DNA of 64,000 nucleotides from Akkermansia sp. (lineage in GTDB: Bacteria; Verrucomicrobiota; Verrucomicrobiia; Verrucomicrobiales; Akkermansiaceae), in assembly GCA_017477935.1 (NCBI GenBank), contig JAFVIC010000106.1:1-64000 (forward strand). The letters run 5' to 3'. Shown one piece after another: positions 32,654 to 41,600 of the stretch; position 1 is the first letter of the stretch; each line of letters opens with the position of its first letter. The translations under genes were made by a program, and so were the position numbers. The notes below the pieces were generated by a model. The model was not told the DNA's origin and did no database searches. It saw only the letters and a program-made list of their open reading frames with translations.

Positions 32654-34929
32654 TACTTCTGCGGGGCTGAGAATTCGACCTTGAGGCTGTGCACCTTGCC
32701 GTTGAAGCTCTCACCGATGGTCTGCAGGGGCAGAATAAAGGTGGAGCGCAGGCCCTTGGTGCGGTTCTTCCAGCCATCTTCACGGTCTTTGTAGCTCATG
32801 AGGGTGAGGGTGCCGATTTCCTGACCGTCCACCAGCAGTTGGGTGTGCTGAGGCTTGCCGATAAGCTCGATGGTAACCTTTTTGCCTACGGGCAGCTTGC
32901 CGCCGAAGGAGAACTCCATCATGTCATTGCGGCGGAAGCCCACGGTGCCATCCTTCATCACGGCGATGAGCTTGCCCTCCGGCCCGCTGAGCAGCACCTG
33001 TTCGCTGCCCTCGGGGGCGGCTGCCAGCTCCACCTCTGCGGTCAGGTGGTAGTTCGGGCCGGCGGCTTTCTCGTTGAGCTGCCGGGGCAGGGTGGACGGG
33101 GAGACCTGTACCGGGGCATCGCCGGCGCGGACATAGAGCGGGTTCAGACCGGGAGCCTCACCGATTTTGTCGGCCAGGGCGCGGTGCTGCTCGAAGGTGC
33201 CGGGGTTCTGCTCGGTGCTCCACATGCGCTGGCTGAGCACGTCGGCCGAGGTGCGGAAGATATCCCAGATATCGTACATGCCATAGCCGGAGTGGCGGAG
33301 GTCGCACATGTCGTTCCATATAGCGAAGGTGGCGCCGATGAGGTTCGGGTGACCGGCCGGGATGTGGTAGTTACCCACATAGTTGGGGCGCCAGCTGTTG
33401 TACTGGAAGGGGTTATTGAGTGTCGGCCAGTAGTAGCCTGCGAAGGGCACGATGTAGAGGTGACCATCGTTGGTGTTGATGAGCTTGTAACCGGCATCCA
33501 TAGCCTCGACAGGGTTCTGCCACTGGCAGCTCCACAGGTTCATTTCCACGCCCTCGGCCTCCACCGGCGTTTTGCCGGGTTTGTGGGTCAGGCTGCCCCA
33601 GATACGCGGGGTGAAGCCGCGGCTCTTCACATACTTGAGCAGGCCGTCGGAGTACTTGCGGTAGGCCTCAGCATCGCCGTAGAACTCATCGGCACCCACA
33701 TGGATGACGCAGCCCTCTAACGGGGCCTTGCCGGTCTCTGCGTCCGGGAGCAGGTATTCATCCAGCACCTCGGCCACGAACTTGAGGGTTTCGGGGTTGC
33801 CGGCGTCGATGTGATCGGAGCGGCGACCGGGGTTACCCATGGGGCCCTGGTAGATGAGGTCGGGGCGTACCTTGGTGAAGGAGAGCGCGTGGCCGGGGGT
33901 GTCGAATTCGGGCACGATGTTCACGCCGCGCAGCTTGGCGTAGTCGATAAGCTCGCGGAACTCTTTCTTGGTGAAGAAGACATCCTGTGCGGTGAGCGGT
34001 TGTCCGTTCTTGCCGACCATCTTGCTCTCCAGTCGGAAGGCGGTGTAGGCCTCCTTCAGCGGGTCGTGGCCGTCCTTCACATATTCTTCCAGGAAGATGT
34101 AGTTGTTATTGATGACGAGGTGCAGGTCGTTCATCTTGTACCAGGCCATGGTGTCGATGGCCTTGCGCAGGTCTTCGAGGGTGTACGGGGTGCGTGCAAT
34201 GTCGAAGAGCACGCCGCGCACCTGATAGCGGGGTACGTCATAGGCCTCGCCGCAGGGCACGCTGCCGCCGGTCTGCTTGAGAATCTGCAGCAGGGAGCGC
34301 GACCCCCACATCAGACCACAGGCTGAGGAGGCGGTGATGTGTACCTTGTCGCTTGTCACGTTCATGCTGTAGTCTTCACGCCGGCAATCGCCTTTGCCGC
34401 GTTTCATCAGGTCAAGCACGATATCCCCCTGCGTGCTCTCGCTCACGGTTTCGACTTCACAGCCGCAGACGGCTTTCAGGTCAGCAGCTATCAGGTCGCG
34501 CAGTTCATCGGGGCCATCGCAGTACAGTTTTACCGTGCCGCCAAGGCGGAAATCGCCCTGACCGCCCCGCCATTGCAGCAGTGCGGGGATAGTCTGCGGC
34601 TTGGCGTTGCCCTGTGCGGCATCGCCTTTCACGATGATTTCATAGTCCTTACTGAAGGCCTCTTTGCCGTCTTTCGTTACTTTGAAGTTGACCTTGACCG
34701 GGGTGTCGCTGAGCACGTGACCCACCTTGCCTTGCGGGCTGATAATCTGCTCGTAGTCTGCACCCAGGAATTCAACCTGCGCACCATCAGCGGTGGGTAC
34801 CGGCAGAGTGTCGCCTGTTTTGATGGTGGCGGGTACGTTCAGGCTGTCTGCTATCTGTTTGGCGTCTTGCGCCGAGAGGGTGGTAACAGTCATGGCTGCT
34901 AACATCGTGAGGATGGTTTTTGTAGTCAT
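32653..34929 (-). CDS. Secreted GH20 beta-N-acetylhexosaminidase
   Basis: A 758-residue exported glycoside hydrolase that removes terminal GlcNAc or GalNAc, for example from mucin or chitin oligomers. A signal peptide (MTTKTILTMLAAMTVTTLSA) is followed by an Ig-like N domain (about 30-110), a GH20b domain (about 115-240) and the catalytic barrel, with the Asp-Glu pair in HVGADEF (about residue 411), then a C-terminal beta-sandwich (about 620-758) that may bind glycans. The catalytic motif has Ala where Gly is usual (H-x-G-G-D-E). Fits a mucin-using bacterium (inference). Confidence 0.9.
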   Translation of the reverse strand: MTTKTILTMLAAMTVTTLSAQDAKQIADSLNVPATIKTGDTLPVPTADGAQVEFLGADYEQIISPQGKVGHVLSDTPVKVNFKVTKDGKEAFSKDYEIIVKGDAAQGNAKPQTIPALLQWRGGQGDFRLGGTVKLYCDGPDELRDLIAADLKAVCGCEVETVSESTQGDIVLDLMKRGKGDCRREDYSMNVTSDKVHITASSACGLMWGSRSLLQILKQTGGSVPCGEAYDVPRYQVRGVLFDIARTPYTLEDLRKAIDTMAWYKMNDLHLVINNNYIFLEEYVKDGHDPLKEAYTAFRLESKMVGKNGQPLTAQDVFFTKKEFRELIDYAKLRGVNIVPEFDTPGHALSFTKVRPDLIYQGPMGNPGRRSDHIDAGNPETLKFVAEVLDEYLLPDAETGKAPLEGCVIHVGADEFYGDAEAYRKYSDGLLKYVKSRGFTPRIWGSLTHKPGKTPVEAEGVEMNLWSCQWQNPVEAMDAGYKLINTNDGHLYIVPFAGYYWPTLNNPFQYNSWRPNYVGNYHIPAGHPNLIGATFAIWNDMCDLRHSGYGMYDIWDIFRTSADVLSQRMWSTEQNPGTFEQHRALADKIGEAPGLNPLYVRAGDAPVQVSPSTLPRQLNEKAAGPNYHLTAEVELAAAPEGSEQVLLSGPEGKLIAVMKDGTVGFRRNDMMEFSFGGKLPVGKKVTIELIGKPQHTQLLVDGQEIGTLTLMSYKDREDGWKNRTKGLRSTFILPLQTIGESFNGKVHSLKVEFSAPQK

Positions 34930-34975
34930 GGTTGGATGTTGATTTTGTTGAAAAGCGAATTGTTCACTAAAAATG

Positions 34976-35761
34976 TTAATCTGCGGTTATTTCAATCCAC
35001 GGCAGGCGGTAGGCTGCCGGGGCACAAACAAGCTGAGTATCGAGCTTGAGCTCACGGAGGGTCTGCTGCATGGCTCGGTGAGCCTTTTCGGGGGTATTGC
35101 AGTCTTGACTGATGTGGGCAAGCACGATGTGCTGCAGGCCCGGGTGGGCGATTTGGCGTACGAACTCACCTGCCTGTTCGTTGGAAAGGTGCCCCCAGTT
35201 GCTCTCGATTCGCTCGATAAGCGCCATGGGGCGGCCGGAGTTGTAGAGCATGTCGTTGTCGTAGTTCGACTCCAGGTACAGGCCGTGCACGCCGGAGAGC
35301 AGGGTATCCATTCCGCGCATGATTCGCCCCGTGTCGGTGATATAGCCGAGCTTCACCCCGTTACACTCAAAGAGATAGCCCACAGGGTCGGTGGCATCGT
35401 GACTCACGGCGAAGGGGGTTACAGTGAATGCCCCGATTGTCACAGGGGTGCCCGGCTCTATGTAGGTGAAACAGGCAGAGGGCGCGGCCATACCGCGCAA
35501 ATCCTGCCCGAGGTAGCGGGTGCAGTATATGCGCAGGCTGTCTTTCTTGGAGAGTATACCCAGGCCACAGGTGTGATCGGTGTGCTCATGGGTGAAGAGC
35601 ACACCGGCGAGGTCGCGCACACCCAACCCGCACTCAGCCAGTCCCTTGCGAATGCGGGTGGCGCTGATACCGGTATCTACCAGCAAATGGGTGCCACCGC
35701 CGGAAATGACGGTGGCATTGCCCTTGCTACTGCTGGCCAGTGGTGAAATGCGTATCATCAC
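34976..35761 (-). CDS. MBL-fold metallo-hydrolase, WalJ/YycJ type
   Basis: A 261-residue cytoplasmic metallo-beta-lactamase-fold protein with SSSKGNATVI, the zinc motif THEHTDH, AVSHDATDP and ITDTGR. WalJ/YycJ proteins are implicated in DNA repair and cell-wall control; the substrate is not settled. The start overlaps the stop of the peroxidase gene by 4 bases, so the two are coupled, and the GH20 gene follows 46 bases later. Confidence 0.85.
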   Translation of the reverse strand: MMIRISPLASSSKGNATVISGGGTHLLVDTGISATRIRKGLAECGLGVRDLAGVLFTHEHTDHTCGLGILSKKDSLRIYCTRYLGQDLRGMAAPSACFTYIEPGTPVTIGAFTVTPFAVSHDATDPVGYLFECNGVKLGYITDTGRIMRGMDTLLSGVHGLYLESNYDNDMLYNSGRPMALIERIESNWGHLSNEQAGEFVRQIAHPGLQHIVLAHISQDCNTPEKAHRAMQQTLRELKLDTQLVCAPAAYRLPWIEITAD

Positions 35762-37287
35762 TCAGCCTTGGCGGGTTCCTCGGTACGGCGGGGCATATTT
35801 TCAATAACGAACTCCGGCTCTACGTCCTTCGGAGTCAGCTTATCGAGCGGAATACGCTTGTACTCGCCGGTCTGGGCCTGCAGGAAGGCCGTTACGTCCG
35901 CCACCAGTGTCGTGGTGGGAGCGGTGCGGGTCTGAGTCTCGAACATGATTCGTACCGCATCTTCCAGTTTATCCACCGTACCGGTGTGGAAGTAGGGAGC
36001 CGTCAGCGCGATATTGCGCAGGTTGGGCACGCGGAACATATCCTTGTGCTGTTCCTTCTTGGTGAAGTCCATCAGGCCGTAGGCGCCCTCGGTGTAGCCC
36101 TTGGCATGGGCGCGGAGCTTACCGTGAGTGTTGACGTACTCAAAGCTCTGGCCGCCCAGGGTGGGACCTGCGTGGCAGGTGGCGCAGCCGTGGGTCATGA
36201 AAGCCTGCATACCCTTGATTTGCTGTGGGGTCATGGCGGAGTCATCTCCCATCAGGTAGCGGTCGAATGCACTGTCAGGCGTGACCAGCGTGCGCTCGAA
36301 GGCGGCAATCGCATCCGTAATCGTATCGGCCGTTATGCCTTTTTCGCCGTAAACCAGCGGGAAGAGCACGCGGTACTCGGGGTCGTCTGCCAGCTTGCGG
36401 GCGATATCTTTCCAGTCTTCGGGCTTGGCGTACCCCATTTCAACAGGGTTGAGGGGCGGGCCACCTGCCTGCTCCTGCAGGTTGGCGGCGCGGCCGTCCC
36501 AGAACTGGCGGATGTTGTGCTCAGCGTTGTAGACGGTGGGGGCATTCACGCCGCCGAGCTGCGGCTTGCCGTCCGCACCGGGTACACCCTCAGATTTGGG
36601 CAGATTGTCCGTGCCTCCCTTTGTCAGATCATGGCAGCTGGAGCACGATACCTCGTTCGTGGTGGACAAACGGGGGTCGTGGAAGAGGCGATGGCCCAGG
36701 TAGACCTTGCCCCAGGCTTTCTGCATGGTAGCGTCATCCGGTCTGGTGGTGGGTTCGGGCAGTCCCCACAGGTAGGCAGCGTGGTCTGTGCTGCTCATAT
36801 TGGCCGGGCGGATGGGGGCGAAAGCGCGGCGAAGGGCATCCTTAGCATCATAGTGATAGCGCAGCAGGTCGATATCTGCCGGGGTGAGGTCCGTGCCCGG
36901 GTGGGTCATGGTATAGAGCACCGGGGGCATGCTGCGGGTGCGCAGCACGTGGTCCATCTTCAGGAAATCAATGTTGGCCGAGCGTATGCTGCCATCGGGC
37001 TCCAGCGTGAAGGCTCTCTGAGCGCCCTCGATATCACGCTTGACCTGCCCCAGCGAGAAAAGGTTGCGCCAGCCGTTGTAGGCGGGGGTGGCACCGTGGC
37101 AGTCGGCACATTTGCTCTGCAACAGGGCATTGGCCATGGCCTTTGCCTGTTGGGGGGATGTCGGCACGGGCAGTTCACTCTTGTGCTCGCCTGCCGGCAG
37201 CAGTATGGCCGAGAATACTCCCGCTACGCCGATGGTGACCACGGCGGCGGATATGCCGAAAAGGTATGGGGTGATTTTCTTGTTCAT
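35758..37287 (-). CDS. Triheme cytochrome c peroxidase/MauG-family protein
   Basis: A 509-residue exported or membrane-anchored peroxidase. After an N-terminal hydrophobic segment (about 7-30) come three c-heme sites: CADCH (about 60), CSSCH (about 215) and CATCH (about 369). The last two belong to a diheme CCP/MauG core. The N-terminal part, with MPPVLYTMTHPGTDLTPADIDLL, matches the separate haem-binding domain that precedes such peroxidases in some Bacteroidota. The protein would reduce H2O2 in the periplasm or oxidise another substrate. First gene of the operon with the MBL hydrolase, GH20 and Sel1 genes. Confidence 0.85.
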   Translation of the reverse strand: MNKKITPYLFGISAAVVTIGVAGVFSAILLPAGEHKSELPVPTSPQQAKAMANALLQSKCADCHGATPAYNGWRNLFSLGQVKRDIEGAQRAFTLEPDGSIRSANIDFLKMDHVLRTRSMPPVLYTMTHPGTDLTPADIDLLRYHYDAKDALRRAFAPIRPANMSSTDHAAYLWGLPEPTTRPDDATMQKAWGKVYLGHRLFHDPRLSTTNEVSCSSCHDLTKGGTDNLPKSEGVPGADGKPQLGGVNAPTVYNAEHNIRQFWDGRAANLQEQAGGPPLNPVEMGYAKPEDWKDIARKLADDPEYRVLFPLVYGEKGITADTITDAIAAFERTLVTPDSAFDRYLMGDDSAMTPQQIKGMQAFMTHGCATCHAGPTLGGQSFEYVNTHGKLRAHAKGYTEGAYGLMDFTKKEQHKDMFRVPNLRNIALTAPYFHTGTVDKLEDAVRIMFETQTRTAPTTTLVADVTAFLQAQTGEYKRIPLDKLTPKDVEPEFVIENMPRRTEEPAKAE

Positions 37288-37315
37288 AAGCCTCGGAGGG
37301 GATGTCTATGCTGAT

Positions 37316-37343
37316 ATTTTACCATCTTTTTGTGTGATGACAA
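37316..37343 (-). promoter_or_regulatory. Promoter of the peroxidase operon
   Basis: Minus strand: TTGTCA (37338-37343), a 16-base spacer, TAAAAT (37316-37321). The leader is about 20 bases and carries a possible GAGG ribosome site, which is rare here. Confidence 0.65.
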
Positions 37344-37362
37344 GCAGGAAATGCGACCACTG

Positions 37363-38484
37363 TCAGTTCATCAGCCAGCGAAGCAGGGCGTAGATGAGTA
37401 TGGCAAGGACAAAAGCTATCAGGTTGACGCGATTCCGGCGCTTTTGCTCCTGCTTGCGCTGCATGTCGGCAAAAGCGGGCGCGTGTTCTTTTGCCAGTTT
37501 GATAAGGGAGCTCTCTCCACTCTCAAGGGCCAGGCGGCTGAAAAGAGCACCGCCGTCGCCGTTCATTTCCGTGGTGGCTCCGGCGGCCAGTAGAGTTTGT
37601 ACACAGTTCATGTGCCCGAACATCATGGCGCGCAGCAGGGGGGTATCGCCCGTTTTCGTGCGCAGGTTGACATCCAGCCCCAGCTTGAGCAGGGTGCGCA
37701 GGTTGCCGTCAAGCCCGCTCATGGCAGCATAATGCAGGGGCGTGGCTGCGTGTTCACCTACCAACGGGCAGAGTGCTGCGCCGGAATTGACCAGCAGGTT
37801 AAGCATGTCGGGGGAGTCTGTGTAGCAGGCGGCCCTGCTCAGCGGGGTCATGCCGTCAGCTTCGCGGGCATTCACATCTGCTCCGGCCTGCAACAGCTTG
37901 CGTACCAGTTCGGTATTGCCGGCCATGGCGGCGAAATGGAGTACGGTTTCGCCTTCGGCCGCGGTGGCCAGCATGTCAGCCCCGCGTGCTATCAACATAT
38001 CGGCCACGGCTGTGGGGGCATAGAGGGCAGCCAGGTGCAGGGGAGTGAAGCCCAGGTTGGTGCGGGCGTTGACGTCAGCCCCGGCATCGAGCATGACAGC
38101 CACGGGTTCTGTGGCCTGTTCGGGTGTGGTTTCGTAGCCGCGCTTGAAGGCGGCGAACGCGTTGCCGCGCAGGTCTGCGGCGGCATCATGCAGCGGGGTG
38201 TAGCCCTGGTCATCGGTGGCGTGAACATCGGCCCCGCCATCCAGCAGGCGGCGTATGAGTTTCACCTGCGATTTCTTGAGCGTCCACGCCCCGGCAAAGT
38301 GGAGCATGGTCAGGTTCGTGCGCTTCAGGTATTCCCCGGGGCGACCGGGATAATCATCCGCATGCGAGGGGATTCGGGTCAGGGGACTGAGCCCGTTGCT
38401 CAGCAGTGTGCTGACACGTGCGTAGCTGCTGCTGCTGAGGGCGGAGCTGAGTTCCTGAAGTGTTTTGCTGTCTGTTTCGCTCAT
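37363..38484 (-). CDS. Tail-anchored ankyrin-repeat protein
   Basis: A 373-residue protein with about eight ankyrin repeats (TMLHFAGAWT, TPLHDAAAD, TPLHLAALY, TVLHFAAMAGN, TPLSRAACY, TPLHYAAMSG, TPLLRAMMFGH) and a C-terminal membrane span (VNLIAFVLAILIYALLRWLM) preceded by QKRRNR. The charge pattern puts the repeats in the cytoplasm. The repeats are diverged, unlike the near-identical ones in the two kinases, so the origin is different. It could be a cytoplasmic adaptor; function unknown. Confidence 0.8.
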   Translation of the reverse strand: MSETDSKTLQELSSALSSSSYARVSTLLSNGLSPLTRIPSHADDYPGRPGEYLKRTNLTMLHFAGAWTLKKSQVKLIRRLLDGGADVHATDDQGYTPLHDAAADLRGNAFAAFKRGYETTPEQATEPVAVMLDAGADVNARTNLGFTPLHLAALYAPTAVADMLIARGADMLATAAEGETVLHFAAMAGNTELVRKLLQAGADVNAREADGMTPLSRAACYTDSPDMLNLLVNSGAALCPLVGEHAATPLHYAAMSGLDGNLRTLLKLGLDVNLRTKTGDTPLLRAMMFGHMNCVQTLLAAGATTEMNGDGGALFSRLALESGESSLIKLAKEHAPAFADMQRKQEQKRRNRVNLIAFVLAILIYALLRWLMN

Positions 38485-38619
38485 CTGTACAAGCTGCTTG
38501 TTCTGCGGCTTATCCTACCACACCCCCAGGGTGGATGTGAAGCTAAAAAATCGCCATGGGAAGCGGCCGGTGACGAAGGTATGCTGCATATTTTGCTTTA
38601 TCTCTGCCAAAAAAGTAGG

Positions 38620-38625
38620 TAATAT
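38620..38625 (+). promoter_or_regulatory. Possible -10 box of uvrA
   Basis: TAATAT lies 6 bases before the uvrA ATG (38632), but no good -35 is at 16-18 bases. TTGCTT at 38593-38598 is 21 bases away. Weak call, made because the short distance fits other promoters here. Confidence 0.35.
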
Positions 38626-38631
38626 AAGGGC

Positions 38632-41600
38632 ATGACGAATGAAAACGCGGAGGGGTGCATACGCATACGCGGCGCTAAAGAACATAATCTCAAGGGGATA
38701 GATGTTGATATCCCATTGGGGGGAATCACCGTGGTGACCGGTCCCAGCGGCAGCGGAAAGACATCGCTGGCCATGAGTACGCTCTACGCGGAAGGACAGC
38801 GGCGATATGTGGAGACCTTCTCGCCCTATGTGCGTCAGTTCATGGATCGCATGGACCGCCCGAATGTCGAGGCGGTGGAGAATGTGCCGCCGGCTGTTGC
38901 CCTAGGGCAGAGAAACTCTGTCAAGAACTCGCGCTCAACCGTGGGTACCATGACGGGTATCAATGAATACCTGAAGCTCATCTACTCCCGCCTGGCCGTA
39001 GGGCGGGATTCCGCCGGGCGAATTGTGCGCCCTGCCACCCCCCGTGGCGTGGCGGAACAGCTGTTGGCGGAGAGTGAGGGCGGCGAGGTGCTGGTGTGCT
39101 TTGCGCTGCGCCCTGTGGGCACATTTGACGAGATGGTGCAGGCGCTGCAGGGGCAGGGGTATTTGCGGGTCTATGCCGGGGGCGAGGTGCTGAGGCTTGA
39201 CAGTGCAACGGAGTCCCGGCTCGGCATGGAGCGCTGGCTGGTGCTGCAGGACCGCGTGAAGCTGCGCCCCGAGAGCATGGCGCGCCTGACGGAGGCGGCG
39301 GAAACAGCCCTGCGCCTGGGGCAGGATGTCATGTACACGGTGCTGCGCACACCCGAGGGGTGGGGAGAGCCGCGTGAGTTCCGCAGCGACTGGTTCCCGC
39401 TGGCGGAACCCGTCCCGGGGCTGTTCAGCGGGAACTCTCCGCTCGGTGCATGCCCGGCCTGCAAGGGCTATGGCCGCGCCATCACTTATGATTATAATCG
39501 CGGAATCATACCCGACAAGAGCATAGCCGACGGGGCGCTGAAGATGCTCTCATCGCAAACCCTCTCCATCTGCTACGGTGACTTCGTGCGCGCCAACAAG
39601 CGCCACCGTGCCGTTCGTATGAATGTACCCTGGCAGAACCTCACCCGGCGGGAAAAAGACTGGGTGCTCTACGGTAACTGTGGTGATATAGACCCTTACA
39701 CGGCTTCAGACCACGACCTCTGGTATGGTTACAAGGGGATATTCGATGACATGGAGAAGCATGCTCACAAGATGTCCGTGCGGGTCTTTCTGGCCTATTA
39801 CCGTGTGTACAGCGTGTGCCCTGAGTGCCATGGCGGCCGTTTGCGGGCGGAGGCGCTGGCGTTCACCATCGGCGGGCTGACGGTGCCGCAGGTCATGGCA
39901 CTGCCCATGGCGGATTTCCTGCCCTGGCTCGATGAGCATGTAGTGCCCGCCACCGGGGAAGACCGCTCTCTGGCGCAGGCCGTGCGTGAGCTGCGCAGCC
40001 GTGTGGTGTACCTGTGCGATGTGGGCTTGGGTTACATGGCGGCCAATCGCCTGACCCGTTCGCTATCCGGTGGTGAGATTGAGCGGGTGAGCCTGACTGC
40101 CTGTCTGGGAGCCGCGCTGACGGAAACGCTCTTTGTGCTCGATGAACCCACTGTCGGGCTGCACTCGCGCGACACAGCCCGTCTCATAGCCGCCATGCGC
40201 CGCCTGGCGCACCGTGGCAATACGCTTGTGGTGGTGGAGCATGAGGAGTCCGTCATGCGCGCCGCTGATTACCTGGTGGATATGGGGCCTGCCAGTGGTT
40301 CAGCCGGTGGTGAGCTGGTTTACGCGGGGCGCCCTGACGGCATTGAATCAACTCCCCGCTCACTGACGGGACAATACCTCAGCGGTGCTCGCCGTATAGC
40401 CGTGCCTGCCCGCCGCCGCAAGGGAAAGGGGACAATCTCCATCCGTGGGGCCGAGTGCCACAACCTGCACGATTTCGATATTGATATACCGCTGGGTGTC
40501 TATACCTGCCTGACGGGCGTGAGCGGCAGCGGTAAGAGCTCTCTGGCCTGCCAGGTGCTCTATGGCTCCGTGCACCCCGATGCCCTTGATGATGAGGATG
40601 AGATGCAGGTGCGCTCTCTCCGTGGCCTCGAACAGCTGCATGATGTGCTGCTGGTAGACCAAAGCCCCATTGTGCGCACGCCTCGCTCGACCCCGGCCGT
40701 GTATATCGGCGTGTTTGAGGATATTCGCGCGCTCTTTGTGGCTGAACCCGCAGCACAGGCACGCGGGCTTAAACCGGGCTATTTCTCCTTCAACAGCGGG
40801 GATGGCCGCTGCCCGCGATGCTCGGGGCTGGGGCAGGAGAAAGTGGAAATGCAGTTCCTGTCTGATATTTTCGTACCCTGCGCCCTGTGCCACGGCACGC
40901 GCTACACGGATCGAGCCCTCACCATCACCCTGTTGGGGTACAATATGGCCGAGATGCTCGCGCTCGACATCCGCAGCGCCCGGCGTCTTTTTGCCCGCGA
41001 GAAGAATGCCCGTGCCCGCCGCATTGCCGAGCGCTTGCAGGTGCTGGTGGATGTCGGTCTGGGTCACCTGGGACTGGGGCAGCCGCTCAACACGCTTTCG
41101 GGGGGTGAGAATCAGCGCCTGAAACTCGCCCACATTCTGGTGGATGCCCTCACCGGCGAGCACGCCGACAAGGGTAGTCTGCTTATACTTGATGAACCCG
41201 GCACCGGCCTGCATTTCAGTGACCTGGAGGTCCTGCTGCGTGTCTTTGACCGCCTGGTTGAGCAGGGGCATACCCTGCTGGTTATCGAGCACAACCTGGA
41301 GCTCATCAAGTGTGCCGATTACATCATCGACCTTGGCCCCGAGGGCGGTACGGGTGGCGGCAACATCGTGGTGCAGGGTACTCCCGAGCAGGTCGCTGCC
41401 TGTGGTGCCGGGTTTACGAGCGGCTATCTTTCGCAGGTGCTGCACGGTGAGGGTGAGGTATTCGCCGCAGCTCCGGCAGACGGAGCTGATATCAGTGTGC
41501 CGCAAGGGGTTATTGCCCTGCGCGGCGCCCGCCATCACCAGCTCAAAAATATCGATGTGGACATCCCTCGCAACGAGATGACCGTTGTCACCGGGCTGTC

